Assembly (NCBI RefSeq): GCF_011386835.1
Contig: NC_088799.1
Coordinates: 75,783,302 to 75,847,301, forward strand
DNA from: Chrysemys picta bellii
Lineage: Eukaryota; Chordata; Testudines; Emydidae
Direction of reading: 5' to 3'
Length of the DNA stretch: 64,000 nucleotides
In this document: one piece after another, positions 34,073-44,164 of the stretch
How the letters are laid out: each line of letters begins with the position of its first letter
Numbering within the stretch: the stretch's first letter is position 1
Notes under the pieces: model-generated
Seen by the model: only the letters and a program-made list of their open reading frames with translations
The model's database searches: none
Told to the model about the DNA's origin: nothing
Made by a program: the position numbers and the translations under genes

Positions 34073-34911
34073 ACAGTAACTCCTCGCTTAATGCTGTAGT
34101 TATGTTCCTGAAAAATGAGACTTTAAGTGAAACGATGTTAAGCGAATCCAATTTCCCCATAAGAATTAATGTAAATGGGGGGGGGGGGTTAGGTTCCAGG
34201 GAAATTTTTGCACCAGATAAAAAACTATATATTATATAGATATACACACAGTATACGTTTTAAACAAACAATTTAATACTGTTCACAGCTATGATGATTG
34301 TGAAGCTTGGCTGAGGTGGTGAAGTTAGAGGGTGGAAGAGGGAGGGATATTTCCCAGGGAGTGCCTTGCTGCTAAATGATGATCTAGCACTCCGCTGAGT
34401 CCTCAAGGTTAACATATTGTTGTTAATGTAGCCTCTCACACAAGACAGCACGAACTCGAGGGAGGGGAGACAGCATAGCAGACACAGACACACCTTGTGT
34501 GTGGGAGAGAGAGAGAGAGATGCACACTACCCCTTTAAGTAAGCTGACCCACTCTTAAGTGCATTGTCTTTTTAAGTGGATCAGGAAGTTGAGACAGCAG
34601 CTGCTGCCCCAAGCTCTCTATGTCTTTCTCCGTCCGTGTCCCCTCCCTGCTCTATATGGAGAAGGGGTAAGCGGGGTGCAGGAGCAGGGGGGAGGGGGAC
34701 ACCCTGACATTAGACCCCCCCTTACCGCCCTGCACAGCAAGCAGGGGTCTCTGGGAGCAGCTCCAAGGCAGAGGGCAGGAGCAGCACATGGCAGTGGGGG
34801 GAGGGAGAGCTGAACTGCCTGCAATTGATAGCCTGTAATTGATAGCCTGCTGCGCGGCTGCAGCACAGGGAACTTAGGGCAGTGGGGAGCTGATAGGGGG
34901 CTGCGGTCCTG
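34073..34911 (+). mobile_element. Tigger-like DNA transposon fragment, right end missing
   Basis: Starts ACAGTAACTCCTCGCTTAAT, a Tigger-type terminus, followed by AAGCGAATCCAATTTCCCCA and ATAAGAATTAATGTAAATGG. Inward lie AGCTTGGCTGAGGTGGTGAA and a GA-run (34505-34520). No matching right terminus (AAGTGAGGAGTTACTGT) is found before the host DIRS sequence resumes near 34912, so the 3' part is lost. Non-coding. Confidence 0.65.
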
Positions 34912-36535
34912 TTTTGGGAACTTACTCGGAATTCCTCTATTGCTGCTACTTGTAATAGAGCTTTTAGTTTTCTCTGGGTACCTTCTTGTGAGAATGGTCT
35001 CTGATAAAGGAGGGGGGAAGGGGATTGTTTGGAGGAAGGGATTCAAACTGAATGGTATAATCTTTCTTCTTTGTGTCTAAAACGCATCTATCTGAGGTAA
35101 CTGTTTTCCATACATTGTAAATATGAGACAAATGGTCTCTAAAGATACAGATAGAATGTTCTAAGACTGCTTCAAAGCTCTCGACTGGTACGTCAAACCT
35201 TTGGTCTGACGCTGGGTAATGAGGATATACCTGAAGAATTTTTACTGCCCCTTCAATGTTTATAGGCCTTTTTCCTAGCCTGAGATAATTATTGTTGGTA
35301 TTGTTGCTGCCAGTGTTGCTGCCTTATTTGTGTAAACTATGATGACAAAGAAGGAGGAGGCAGGTATTACTGTCTATGATATCTGAACATAAGCATTGAT
35401 GTCTTTCTTCTAAAAGATTGACATAAACCAAAGATCTAGCCATCAAACATGTCTCTTTCATTTTCTCTAAAACTTCATCAGTGCTAGGAATGAAGAGTAC
35501 ATCTCCTTCAAAGGGAAGACCCTCTATTTTAGATTTTGTCTCCACAGGTAATGATGATGATCTTAGCTACACATGTCTATGGAGAGCTACTCATGAAGCA
35601 ATAGATCTGGATGCAGTATCTGAAATGCCAAAAAATGCCCTCAAGTTCATGTTTAGCAGCATTTTGGACTTCTTTTATAAGGGCAGACATTCATTTTCTT
35701 TTAAATTCTGGGAGGTTTTTAGTGAAAAGTGAAATCTTTTCCCAAAGTAGAAATTGATATCTAGCTTGGTAACTGGCCACTCTCATATTCAAGGAAGCTG
35801 AAGAAAAATTTCTTCCTAAAGTGTTCACTTTTTCCCTTCTCTTTCATTTGGAGTGGAGTGTAAGAGACCTGGACTTCAATCTTTGTACCACTGGTACCAC
35901 AACAAGTGAATCAGAGGGAGGTGAACATGAAAACAAGAAACCCCTGCTTATGGAATCTGGTATAATTTGTCAGCCTTTTTTGGCTGACATGAAGATGGAT
36001 TGGACCAGATGGTTTTTGCTGGTTGTTGAAGCTCTTCTAATATTGGCAAAGATATTTTATTTCTTGTAGTAGAACCTAATATTTCTACTACATATGTGGC
36101 CTAATATTTTGAAATGGTTGTTTAAATATTGACTCTATTCTGTCTACTAGTTCATGGAACTGAATAGTATTTTCTGAAGAAGACTCTCCTACATTCTTGG
36201 CCAAAGATGAACCACTATCTAATTCAATTTCTTGTTTTTTAAATTCAACTGGAGGGGATGTATCTCCCTCTTCTTCCAAAAGTGTATCTTGTACTAAGTT
36301 ACAAGAATGTTCTGTATCTATTGGTTCTGATTGTATAGGACCCAATCACCTCAGATTCACAGATTTAGGCTGTCCTTGATCTGGAACCAAACAATCAGAC
36401 TTTCTTATAGGGCAAGGATAAGTGGGAATTGGTCAGTATGGCCAAGGCACCCAAAGTGACATGTGCCAGTCCTGCTAATTGCTCCAGTCCAGCATCATAT
36501 CATATGCCTGTTGCATAAAAGGTCTTGGAGTGTCC

Positions 36536-36582
36536 CTGCCTCAGGGAAGTTTGAAAACCCTGCCTCAGGGAAGTTTGTTGAA
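36536..36582. repeat. short tandem duplication
   Basis: CCTGCCTCAGGGAAGTTTG occurs twice, about 23 bases apart. Confidence 0.85.
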
Positions 36583-36659
36583 CTTTGGGTAACATTACTG
36601 GATCCAATTCCTGAGTGTGAATCTGATCCTAGATCTGTTGTTCTCCATGTCCACTGAGG

Positions 36660-37292
36660 AAAGTAATCAGATTAATCTGCATCAAGGGAAATTTAGATTC
36701 AATATTAGGAAAACTTTCTAACGTTAAGGATAGAAAAGTACAGAAATAAATTACCAAGAAAGGCGTGGAATCCTTGTCAGTTGAGGTTTTAAAGAACATG
36801 TTGGACAAACACCTGTCAAGGACAGTCTAGGTCAGCGGTTCTCAGCTGTGTGCTAAAGGCCGCAGGGCTCGCATGGCTGGGATCCAGGCCACCACGGCTG
36901 CCCGGCGTGGTGGGGCCCGGGGCTGCTGGAGCTGCACTGCCTTGCCATGTGGCAGGGTCCATGGCACTAGGGCTGCTCTGCCTTGCCAGGTGGTGGGGCC
37001 TGGGGCTGCTCTGCCTTGTCGTGCGGTGGGGCCTGGGGCTGCCCTGCTGCCCAGCCCTGCACTGGGGTCTGCTCCTGGCCCCACTCTGTGGAGGGGTTTC
37101 TGGGTTGGGGCGGGTGCTGGGCATAGGGGTCTGTGTGTTGGGGGGGGGGAGGCACATATGTGGCCCACAATGATAAGTAGGTTGAGAACCACTGATCTAG
37201 GTATACTTAGTCCTGCCTCATTATGGGGGGGATGGACTAGATGACATCTTGAGGTTCCTTCCAGCCCTACATTTCTATGATTCTATAGTGGC
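36660..37292 (+). mobile_element. CR1 LINE 3' end, split by a hAT MITE
   Basis: Left arm (36660-36824) has AGATTCAATATTAGGAAAAC, AGGCGTGGAATCCTTGTCAG and AAAGAACATGTTGGACAAAC. The right arm (37203-37292) has GGGGGGATGGACTAGATGAC, CTTGAGGTTCCTTCCAGCCC and TATTTCTATGATTCTATA-like tail sequence. The two arms are continuous once the insert is removed. Confidence 0.85.
36833..37194. mobile_element. hAT-type MITE with GC-rich minisatellite core
   Basis: Ends CAGCGGTTCTCA and, reversed, CAGTGGTTCTCA. Target duplication GTCTAGGT/ATCTAGGT (36825-36832, 37195-37202). The core (about 36905-37070) repeats GGTGGGGCCTGGGGCTGCTC-like units four times with variation, giving spurious open frames on both strands. 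Confidence 0.9.
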
Positions 37293-38535
37293 CAGTCAAA
37301 GTCTTCCACTAAGCTATGAGGTAGATGGAAACGTATACAATGAATATGGTGGAATCCCAGTGAATGGTTGAACATCACAATACAAAGCCTTCTAGAAAAG
37401 CTTTCATATTATTTTCTTTGAGCCCAAGCACATATGGTCAGGCCTTGATGTCATTTTTTTCCAGGTAGAAATAGCTGTTTGCAAACACCAAAGCAGCATA
37501 ACTGTTTTTTATTACTCGAAAATATCCTGGTCAATTTTGCATCTCAGTGGTAACCATTCCCCCCCCCCCCCCCAAAAAAAAAACCAAAACACAATAAAAA
37601 CAAAAGCCATTTGCACTCTGATTCTAAACAGTTTTTACAATTACATGTTCCAGTGGAAAACAAAAGCATCATTTTGAGTTGCATATTCATGCATGTAGAC
37701 ACTATAGTCTAAATTAAATGTCTTTTGTTTACCAAGACTAATGAAGTGTAACAAAGCTAAATCCAATGCATAACAACTTAATTATGTCTCAGAGGTAACC
37801 ATTTTGCCCAGTTTCAGTGAGCAAGAGTATTTATTTGTGCTGACAAAAATAGTCCACTAATACTGAATACTTTGCTGGAGCACTTCAGAGTAATATATTG
37901 GGAATTTGATAAAGTAGGTAGATGTAATGGAGTTAAGATTAAATAAAATTAAAATATATTAACTGAAATAGTGTTTTGGGAGAATAGTTTTACAAAAAAA
38001 AAAGTTATAATGCCACAGTAACTTCACTTTCAACATTACTTAACACAGGGCTAGATTTCTCCCTGGTACATCCTCACTGATATCAATGAGGTTAAATCAG
38101 TGATGAGTGTGGTCCACTCTGGATATGTACTAATTTCTCTCTCAGACACATGTACAACAAAGGAGATTTTGGTTTTACCTTGAACGCTGAATTTCTGCAT
38201 AGTGGGCTAACCAATCTGAAATGGGCTTCTCCCTCCTTATCTCCTAGCAGGAAGCCCCACCCAAATAGTTGTTAGGCTTTTCAGGTTCTAGCCTCCTCCC
38301 CTGTAGAATAGCTTGACAAAAGAACCAGTTGATTACTTAATATAGATGCAAATAAAGTTTTCAAATAACTCGGGGAAAAAACAACCACAATTTGAGCAAT
38401 ATCTATGTGGCTGAGGCTTCGAGATTGTTGGTCTCACTCTGCAGAAATTCAATTTAAAAGGTAAGAACAAAAATGCCTGTTTTCCTAAGTTGGAAACCAG
38501 TCTGAAATGGGCTATAAGTAGCAGTATCCTGTTCT
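37293..38535. other. unassigned DNA with a C15A10 run
   Basis: Fifteen C followed by ten A at 37559-37583. A CTAGATTTCTCCCTGG...TGATATCAATGAGG stretch at 38046-38115 may be an old foldback element. No gene. Confidence 0.5.
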
Positions 38536-38970
38536 TCCTGCATCATAATATAAGAACAAGGGGACAGTCAATAATATAAAAAGGCGAGAAAGTCAAAACA
38601 GATAAAAGGAAATACTTTTTCACACAATGTGTAATTGGACCATGGAACTCATTGCCACATGAAGTCATTAAATCCAGGAATTTAACAAGATTTGAAAAGA
38701 GACTGGGCATTTATATAAATATCAAGAATATTCACAGTTACCATAATTAACAGCAACAAAAATGTTATGGAAGGCATATTAAACCCCATGTTATAGGGAG
38801 TAAGCCAATCTTTGACTCCAAAGATAAGCACGAGATCTATTATGGGGGGCATACTCTGAAATTCTCATATGTTCCTCTGAAGCCACTGGTCCTGGCAACT
38901 GTTGTTAACAGGATATTGGACTAGATGGACTTCAAGTCTGACCCAGCATAACAATTCATATGTTCCTTGT
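38536..38970 (+). mobile_element. CR1 LINE 3' fragment, divergent subfamily
   Basis: ATAAAAGGAAATACTTTTTCACACAATG, CATGGAACTCATTGCCACAT, then GGATATTGGACTAGATGGAC and CATATGTTC at the end have the CR1 C-terminus and 3' UTR order. Diverged from the copies at 7735-8265 and 28935-29525. Confidence 0.75.
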
Positions 38971-39497
38971 ACTTAAATTCCAGGGTGAAATCTGGACACC
39001 ATTTAAATACATTTGAATTTCTCCATTAAACTTAATAGGGCTATGATTACACCCAAGATTTTAGAAAGAGCTTGCTTGAATGACTTAACCACTGGGTCTC
39101 AGGACAGCAGATCTGCAATTTGGAGTAGGTCCAAAGGGACCCAGCCAACAAGGTTAACAGCACTAAGTAATCATGACCTGAGTAGGCAATTAGTGTCAGG
39201 GATCCTCTGACCAATTTTTCCTTCCTCAAAAGATAGGTAACGTGTATGTCAGGGGACATGCCTCTCTACCCACTATGATTGAGAATGCTTTCATGGTCCA
39301 AGCTATGAGCTCCTTGTATCGACTGCAGAAACTCAGAACGTGGGGAGGCGTACGTTCTCTGATATTGCAAAAAGTCCATTATTGATTACACCCTAAACTG
39401 AAGATCTCCTGGTTCGGCATCAATTGTCCTGGGAGCAGAGTCTGGGATTGAGCCAATCCACTTGGAAATGAAGAGATCCCACCAACTGAGTCACACT
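38971..39497. other. unassigned DNA
   Basis: Nothing recognised. Confidence 0.5.
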
Positions 39498-39588
39498 GGC
39501 CTTGTCTTCACTAGGAATAAAGGTGTGTTTTTAATGTGCTAACTGATAGAAGTCAACTAATGTGCAAAAATCCTAGTGAAGACAAGGC
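39498..39588. mobile_element. short Harbinger-type foldback MITE
   Basis: GGCCTTGTCTTCACTAGGAA at the left and, reversed, GCCTTGTCTTCACTAGGATT at the right form near-perfect inverted ends. TTTAATGTGC and GCACATTAG continue the pairing inward. About 90 bp. Confidence 0.75.
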
Positions 39589-40224
39589 AATTAATATTTT
39601 TTCATGTTATCCGGTTGAAGGAAACCCTAAACTCTTGTCTATGCTTTACCTTCACCATCTAACATGTTAAAACTACAACTCACTAACCATAATCAAGATA
39701 CAGGAGAATGTGACCTTTGAGTGAGGGAGCTGTTGTCACAGACTTCCTTCACTGCCTCCCCTTTGCCAGAGTCTTTCACTGTGGCATGGAAAGGCTCTTG
39801 CACCAGGACACCACACTGCTAAAAATAGAGTAGATATGGGAGACACTACTGAGTGTGCAGAGATCCATGCAGGGTACTGGCCTCTCTCTACTATACTCAC
39901 CTAAGCTGTGCCTCACTTTCTACACTGCTATTTATGCCCATGCTAGTTGGGTGAGCAGTGTCTGCAGTCTACATGCTGTCCCAAATATAAACCTACCCAT
40001 AGTGGACAAGTGTTCTCTGTATTATGGACTGAACTTTTTCAAAATATCCAGATGGTTTTCAGATGAGCTCTGTATCTTATGGTATGGATGTGAAAACTGA
40101 ACCGTAGAACCCTGCCATGAAACATGATACTGTAAGATATAAGATCATACTTCTGCTGTGCCAATCCTAGTTTCAATGGCTATTAAGAAAAAAGAATTAA
40201 AACTTCAAATTTTTATGAACTTAC
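39589..40224. other. unassigned DNA
   Basis: Frame 39855-40100 shows no domain. No repeat recognised. Confidence 0.5.
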
Positions 40225-40470
40225 GTGGTACAGTGGAACAGTGTTGCTTTCAGCTAATGAGAAATTCAGGACATCTTGCTGCCCAGGTTCCAGCCTAACG
40301 CTAACTGTAGATGTTAACACAGATGGGCTAATTGGATAGTTCGGACTACTTGTGTTTTTGCCCTTTTTCCTTGACCTGCGGCCTGTGTCTCTCTTGTTGT
40401 CTTTCTGTGTCAAAGGCTCTTCTTGGATCACCAAGATCTTGTCATCACTCAGGTATCGTAGGAGTGAATT
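40225..40470 (-). CDS. candidate internal exon of an unidentified host gene
   Basis: An open 82-codon segment on the minus strand. It is preceded by the pyrimidine tract TTTCTTTTCTTCTTCCTCC and an AG at 40471-40472, and followed directly by the strong donor GTAAGT (40224-40219). Both borders fall between codons (phase 0 at each end). The peptide begins NSLLRYLSDDKILVIQEEPL, has a basic stretch RDTGRRSRKKGK, then SVLTSTVSVRLEPGQQDVLN and ends LAESNTVPLYH. RRSRKKGK could be a processing or nuclear signal, but this is speculation. I do not recognise the protein. The segment lies in no known repeat, and its base composition is more balanced than its flanks. A chance open frame with fortuitous splice sites remains possible. 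Confidence 0.5.
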
Positions 40471-41335
40471 CTCCGAGTCAGTTGTTGGAGGAAGAAGAAA
40501 AGAAATATGAATAAGACAAAACAAACACACAAAATATAATCAGGCTACACGTTTATACTTAACCACTCAAGCACACATCTGTGCAAAAATAAAGCCGCAC
40601 CTTAAACAGGGTAATAATGGGAGTTGCAATATGACATTTCAAATGGAGACTGCAACCCACAGTCTTTTATTCACGTGGGTGTTGTCTGGTGAATGTTTTA
40701 CTAAGACCTGATAAATGGAACATAGCTATTATCTCAGTCTTTCATAGCCCTTTGATCCAAAATGCTTTCTGCTCTTGAGAAAAGCAGTCCTTGCTAAGTC
40801 AGAGTTCACTAGCATACAGGGGGCCACATGAAGCCATTGTTCTACATGGCATGGTAACTGCAAGTGCACATTACCTTGTTTCTTTCCCCCCTGGAAACAG
40901 ATAGAGACAAAAGCAATTGCTTCTGCTGTTTCATTTACAGCACAAAGCCTCAAAAAACCTTGACTTTTTTTGAATTATCAAATACGCTGGACTTTGTGCA
41001 TTAAAACTGTGAACCACCGAGACTCCTATTCCAATAGCTTTTCTCAAACTGTAAGCCCTTATCAGCACTTGGCTGCACAATTCTGGAACCCCGTCTTTTT
41101 TTTGATTTTTTTGGCTATGCGATTTAGTTAACTCTTTCAGTACATTTTAGAGTACAGCATAATATATGCCCACAGATACTCTAATGAAAGCAAATGTGCC
41201 ATCACATAGCAATGAGGTTCTCTGATGGTTCTTTTGCAGGTTTGTATAGCAGACAGATCCAAAATCCTGCCTAGCGGATTCTAGAATGTTGGTCATGAAG
41301 ACATTTGACTACAAGATTTTGAGAAGGGTATTTTG
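40471..41335. other. unassigned DNA flanking the candidate exon
   Basis: Minus frame 40729-40953 has no supporting splice pair or domain. No repeat recognised. Confidence 0.5.
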
Positions 41336-41685
41336 TAGAGCTGGTCAGAAGTTTTCTGATGGAATGTTTTTCTGCTGGAAAATGCAAATAGGTCAAAAAT
41401 GACATGTTTTGCAAAAATATGTCGATTTTGATAAAGAACAACAGACAACAGGATTTTGATAAGATCAGAATATTCCATTTCAACCTCTTCAGAATGGAAT
41501 GTTTCTATTTTCCATTTTGAAATGACTTTTTATTTCAATATTTTTTAATTTATAATATACAATGAAAAAAGATTCAAAGTCAGTATGAATTTTTTTTTAA
41601 TTTTGTTTTTCAGGAAATTTTAAATATTTTTGTTTTCTTTGTGTTTCATAATGCAAATTTACCTGTGAAATGCCTGCCAGCTCTA
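41336..41685. mobile_element. hAT-type MITE, AT-rich
   Basis: Ends TAGAGCTGGTCAGAAG and, reversed, TAGAGCTGGCAGGCATTTCA. Target duplication GTATTTTG/GTGTTTTG (41328-41335, 41686-41693). The interior consists of TTTTCC, TTTTGAAAT and related strings. Best preserved of three related copies (others at 1741-2095 and 50130-50545). Confidence 0.85.
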
Positions 41686-41693
41686 GTGTTTTG

Positions 41694-42034
41694 GAAAAGT
41701 ATGGCTTGCTGTACTTGAATCAACAGTAATTAATAAAAGTTAACAAGTAAATCAGAACAGTAACTGAGTTTAAAATAACTGTGCATGGAGGAAATAATCA
41801 TTCTATAGGCTTCCACAGACTTCCATTCTAGTTCCTCCAGAGTAAGTGTTTGAATAAATGGCCCTCCCAGATAGAAAAATTTCAGGAAATAATCAGGAAA
41901 AACGCTTCTTGGTCAATTACTGTTTCTAGCAGTTTTTTAAAGCTGCCTTTTCCAAATTAATCTTATCATAGGTGTCACATGCAAGGCCTAGGTTCAAATA
42001 TGCTTGAACTGCTGAAAATAACACACACACACAC
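41694..42034. other. unassigned DNA
   Basis: Nothing recognised; a short ACACACACACAC run is at about 42020. Confidence 0.5.
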
Positions 42035-42115
42035 AAAACAGCAGAGGAACCAGGAATAGAACCCAGATCATCTGACTTCCAGTTCTATGTGTTAGCCATA
42101 AAACCATCCATTTCT
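42035..42115 (-). mobile_element. MIR-type SINE fragment
   Basis: On the minus strand, TATGGCTAACACATAGAACT (A-box side), GGAAGTCAGATGATCTGGGT and a B-box-like GGGTTCTATTCCTGGTTCC follow the MIR consensus order. Confidence 0.65.
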
Positions 42116-42305
42116 GTACTTTGACTGATTAATGACGACACCCAGCCAGCCAGAATCCTTGGATCTGCACCATCACTGTATGTTTATTTCTTATTATGTT
42201 GAAAAGGAATTGGTTTAGTGAACCAAAGTGCAAATCGTTAATGAGCAATAATTGTATATTAAGGGAAATATTTTCAAATTTGGGTGCCTACATGTAAATA
42301 ACTAA
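42116..42305. other. unassigned DNA
   Basis: Nothing recognised. Confidence 0.5.
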
Positions 42306-42871
42306 GGGCTTGTCTACATAGGGATGTCCACAAAAATTAATCTGAATTAACTAAAGGTGTGGATTTGAAGTGGATTGGTTAAGCCTCATTAAACCCCTAT
42401 GTGAACACCCTCATCCATAACTAGTGGCCTTAATTCCATTTAGTTTAGTTCATTGCCAAAGTGAATTAAAATAAGACAAATTAAGACCCCTTTAGCTCTG
42501 AATAACAACATCCACACAGGGATTTAACATGTTTTAACTATTTAAATTCACACCTCTAAGATTTGTCTACACAAATATTTTGTTTGTGGCAAATCGGGGT
42601 ATGAATCTATCTCACACTGTCCTGCTGTGGACTCCACATGGACCCTGCTGATGTGCACTAACAGTTGGTTAATACACTTTTTGATCTAGTCATCTTTGAA
42701 AGGGACTAGATCAAAGTGTATTAACAGACCGGTTGGGTCCACATGGACAGTTAGTCTATGGCAGGCTAGCACAGCATAGATCCACATTTGCTGTGAACTA
42801 ACTGTTTGTGTAGACAAGCCCCTAGTTAATTCAGATTACTTTTCCTGGATGTCACTGTGTAAACAAGCCCC
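42306..42871. mobile_element. Harbinger-type MITE with a second MITE inside
   Basis: GGGCTTGTCTACATAGGGAT at the left and, reversed, GGGGCTTGTTTACACAGTGA at the right; AATCTGAATTAACT is also inverted near both ends. TAA precedes it and AAA follows, a weak TWA-type duplication. The second MITE (42560-42822) sits in its right half. Confidence 0.8.
42560..42822. mobile_element. nested Harbinger-type MITE with central palindrome
   Basis: GATTTGTCTACACAAAT at the left and, reversed, GGGGCTTGTCTACACAAACA at the right. TAA and TAG flank it. The centre (about 42671-42722) is a strong hairpin: AATACACTTTTTGATCTAGTC pairs with GACTAGATCAAAGTGTATT around a 12-base loop. Confidence 0.75.
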
Positions 42872-43783
42872 AAATCTAGATTTAGAGTGTGAAAATCAGA
42901 TCTCTTATTTAACTATCAGAGCACCTGCAGTTCCCATTTTCATGAACGTATATGCAAACCCTCTCTTTATATATAGATAAATTGTAAATTCTTCAGGGCA
43001 AGAACCTGTCTTTTGTTTGACTGTTAGGTGCGATTTAGGTGTAATGGCAATATATAAACAATAACTACTCATAAATGATTCTAAATTGGGAGGCTTTGTA
43101 AACTCTGGCAAGGGAAAAACCCACACAAACCACCACCAAAACCAAAACAAAATGACAACACCAAACACACATGGGCACATGGACCTAGGAAAGTAAGGAC
43201 TTAATCAAATGAGAGAAAAACTGAATACAAAAAATAATATTTATCTGTTTATATAGGCCACCCACTCACGCCACTGTAGCTTTTTATGGGGAGTTGGGTG
43301 GTGCAGTATCTATCCTTAATACATACTGTAGGTTTCCCTTTAATTAAGAAAATAATTGATGTCCTTGGGAGAAAACCATGGATTTAAATTACGAAATTAT
43401 GAGTAAAAAGTCTTGCAAACACAGACCATTTTCTAACTCAAAAATAGTTCATGAATCCTTGAATTCCTAATCATCATCCTTGATGCACTGCAGGTATAAT
43501 ATTTTATGTATATATCATTATGTCTGGAATATGCATAATTAATTTATTTGCTAGCTACAAGTGGCTATAAACAACTGGTAATACTTTATTTCAGAGAGCA
43601 ACTCTTAACAATTAACAGCCAATTAGCCAATATATTATAAAAAGCTAACACTAGCTGTGGTTAGTAAACAAAGAATATGTTACAGTGGGCAATGTAATAT
43701 TCAGTTAAGGATTAATTTACAAATGGCAGGTAGGACTGAGCAAGAACAGGATTGAATATGTCATCCCGTCATAACACATCTAA
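42872..43783. other. unassigned DNA
   Basis: Frame 42905-43180 has no domain. Nothing else recognised up to the TAA target site at 43781-43783. Confidence 0.5.
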
Positions 43784-44164
43784 GGCCTGGTCTACACTAT
43801 GAGTTTAATTCGGATTTAGCAGCGTTAAATCGAATTAACCCTGCACCCGTCCACACAACGAAGCCATTTATTTCGAAATAAAGGGCTCTTAAAATCGATT
43901 TCTGTACTCCACCCCGATGAGCGGAGTAGCGCCAAAATTGATATTGTCATTTCGAATTAGGGTTAGTGTGGCCGCAATTCGATGGTATTGGCCTCCGGGA
44001 GCTATCCCACAGTGCACCATTGTGACCGCTCTGGACAGCAACCTGAACTCGGATGCACTGGCCAGATAGACAGGAAAAGCCCCGTGAACATTTGAATTTT
44101 ATTTCCTGTTTGCTCGGCATGGAGAGCACAGGTGACCACAGTTAGCTCATCAGCACAGGTAACC

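Larger units (their letters stand above)
32580..36460 (-). mobile_element. DIRS-like retrotransposon, degraded, invaded by a Tigger-like element
   Basis: Minus-strand remnants in order: acidic gag-like pieces (36345-36088), a block with GLPFEGDVLFIPSTDEVLEK (35545-35324), RT (33969-33640), then DQMSRDAHRYTSGLQN near 32960 and NTKCPQFCSR...LMYAFPPFPLI near 32780. The last two blocks resemble the RNase H and linker region of DIRS-type elements. The tyrosine recombinase expected further 3' is not seen, so the copy may be truncated. The insertion at 34073-34911 separates the gag-like part from RT. Gypsy-like origin is a less likely alternative. Confidence 0.6.

Noticed and set aside
36842..37244. 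Long overlapping frames on both strands (107-123 codons)
   Set aside because: They lie inside the GC-rich core of a hAT MITE with clear ends; proline/glycine/alanine-rich frames on both strands are a composition artefact.
40729..40953. 74-codon minus frame upstream of the candidate exon
   Set aside because: No acceptor/donor pair consistent with the neighbouring exon and no motif.
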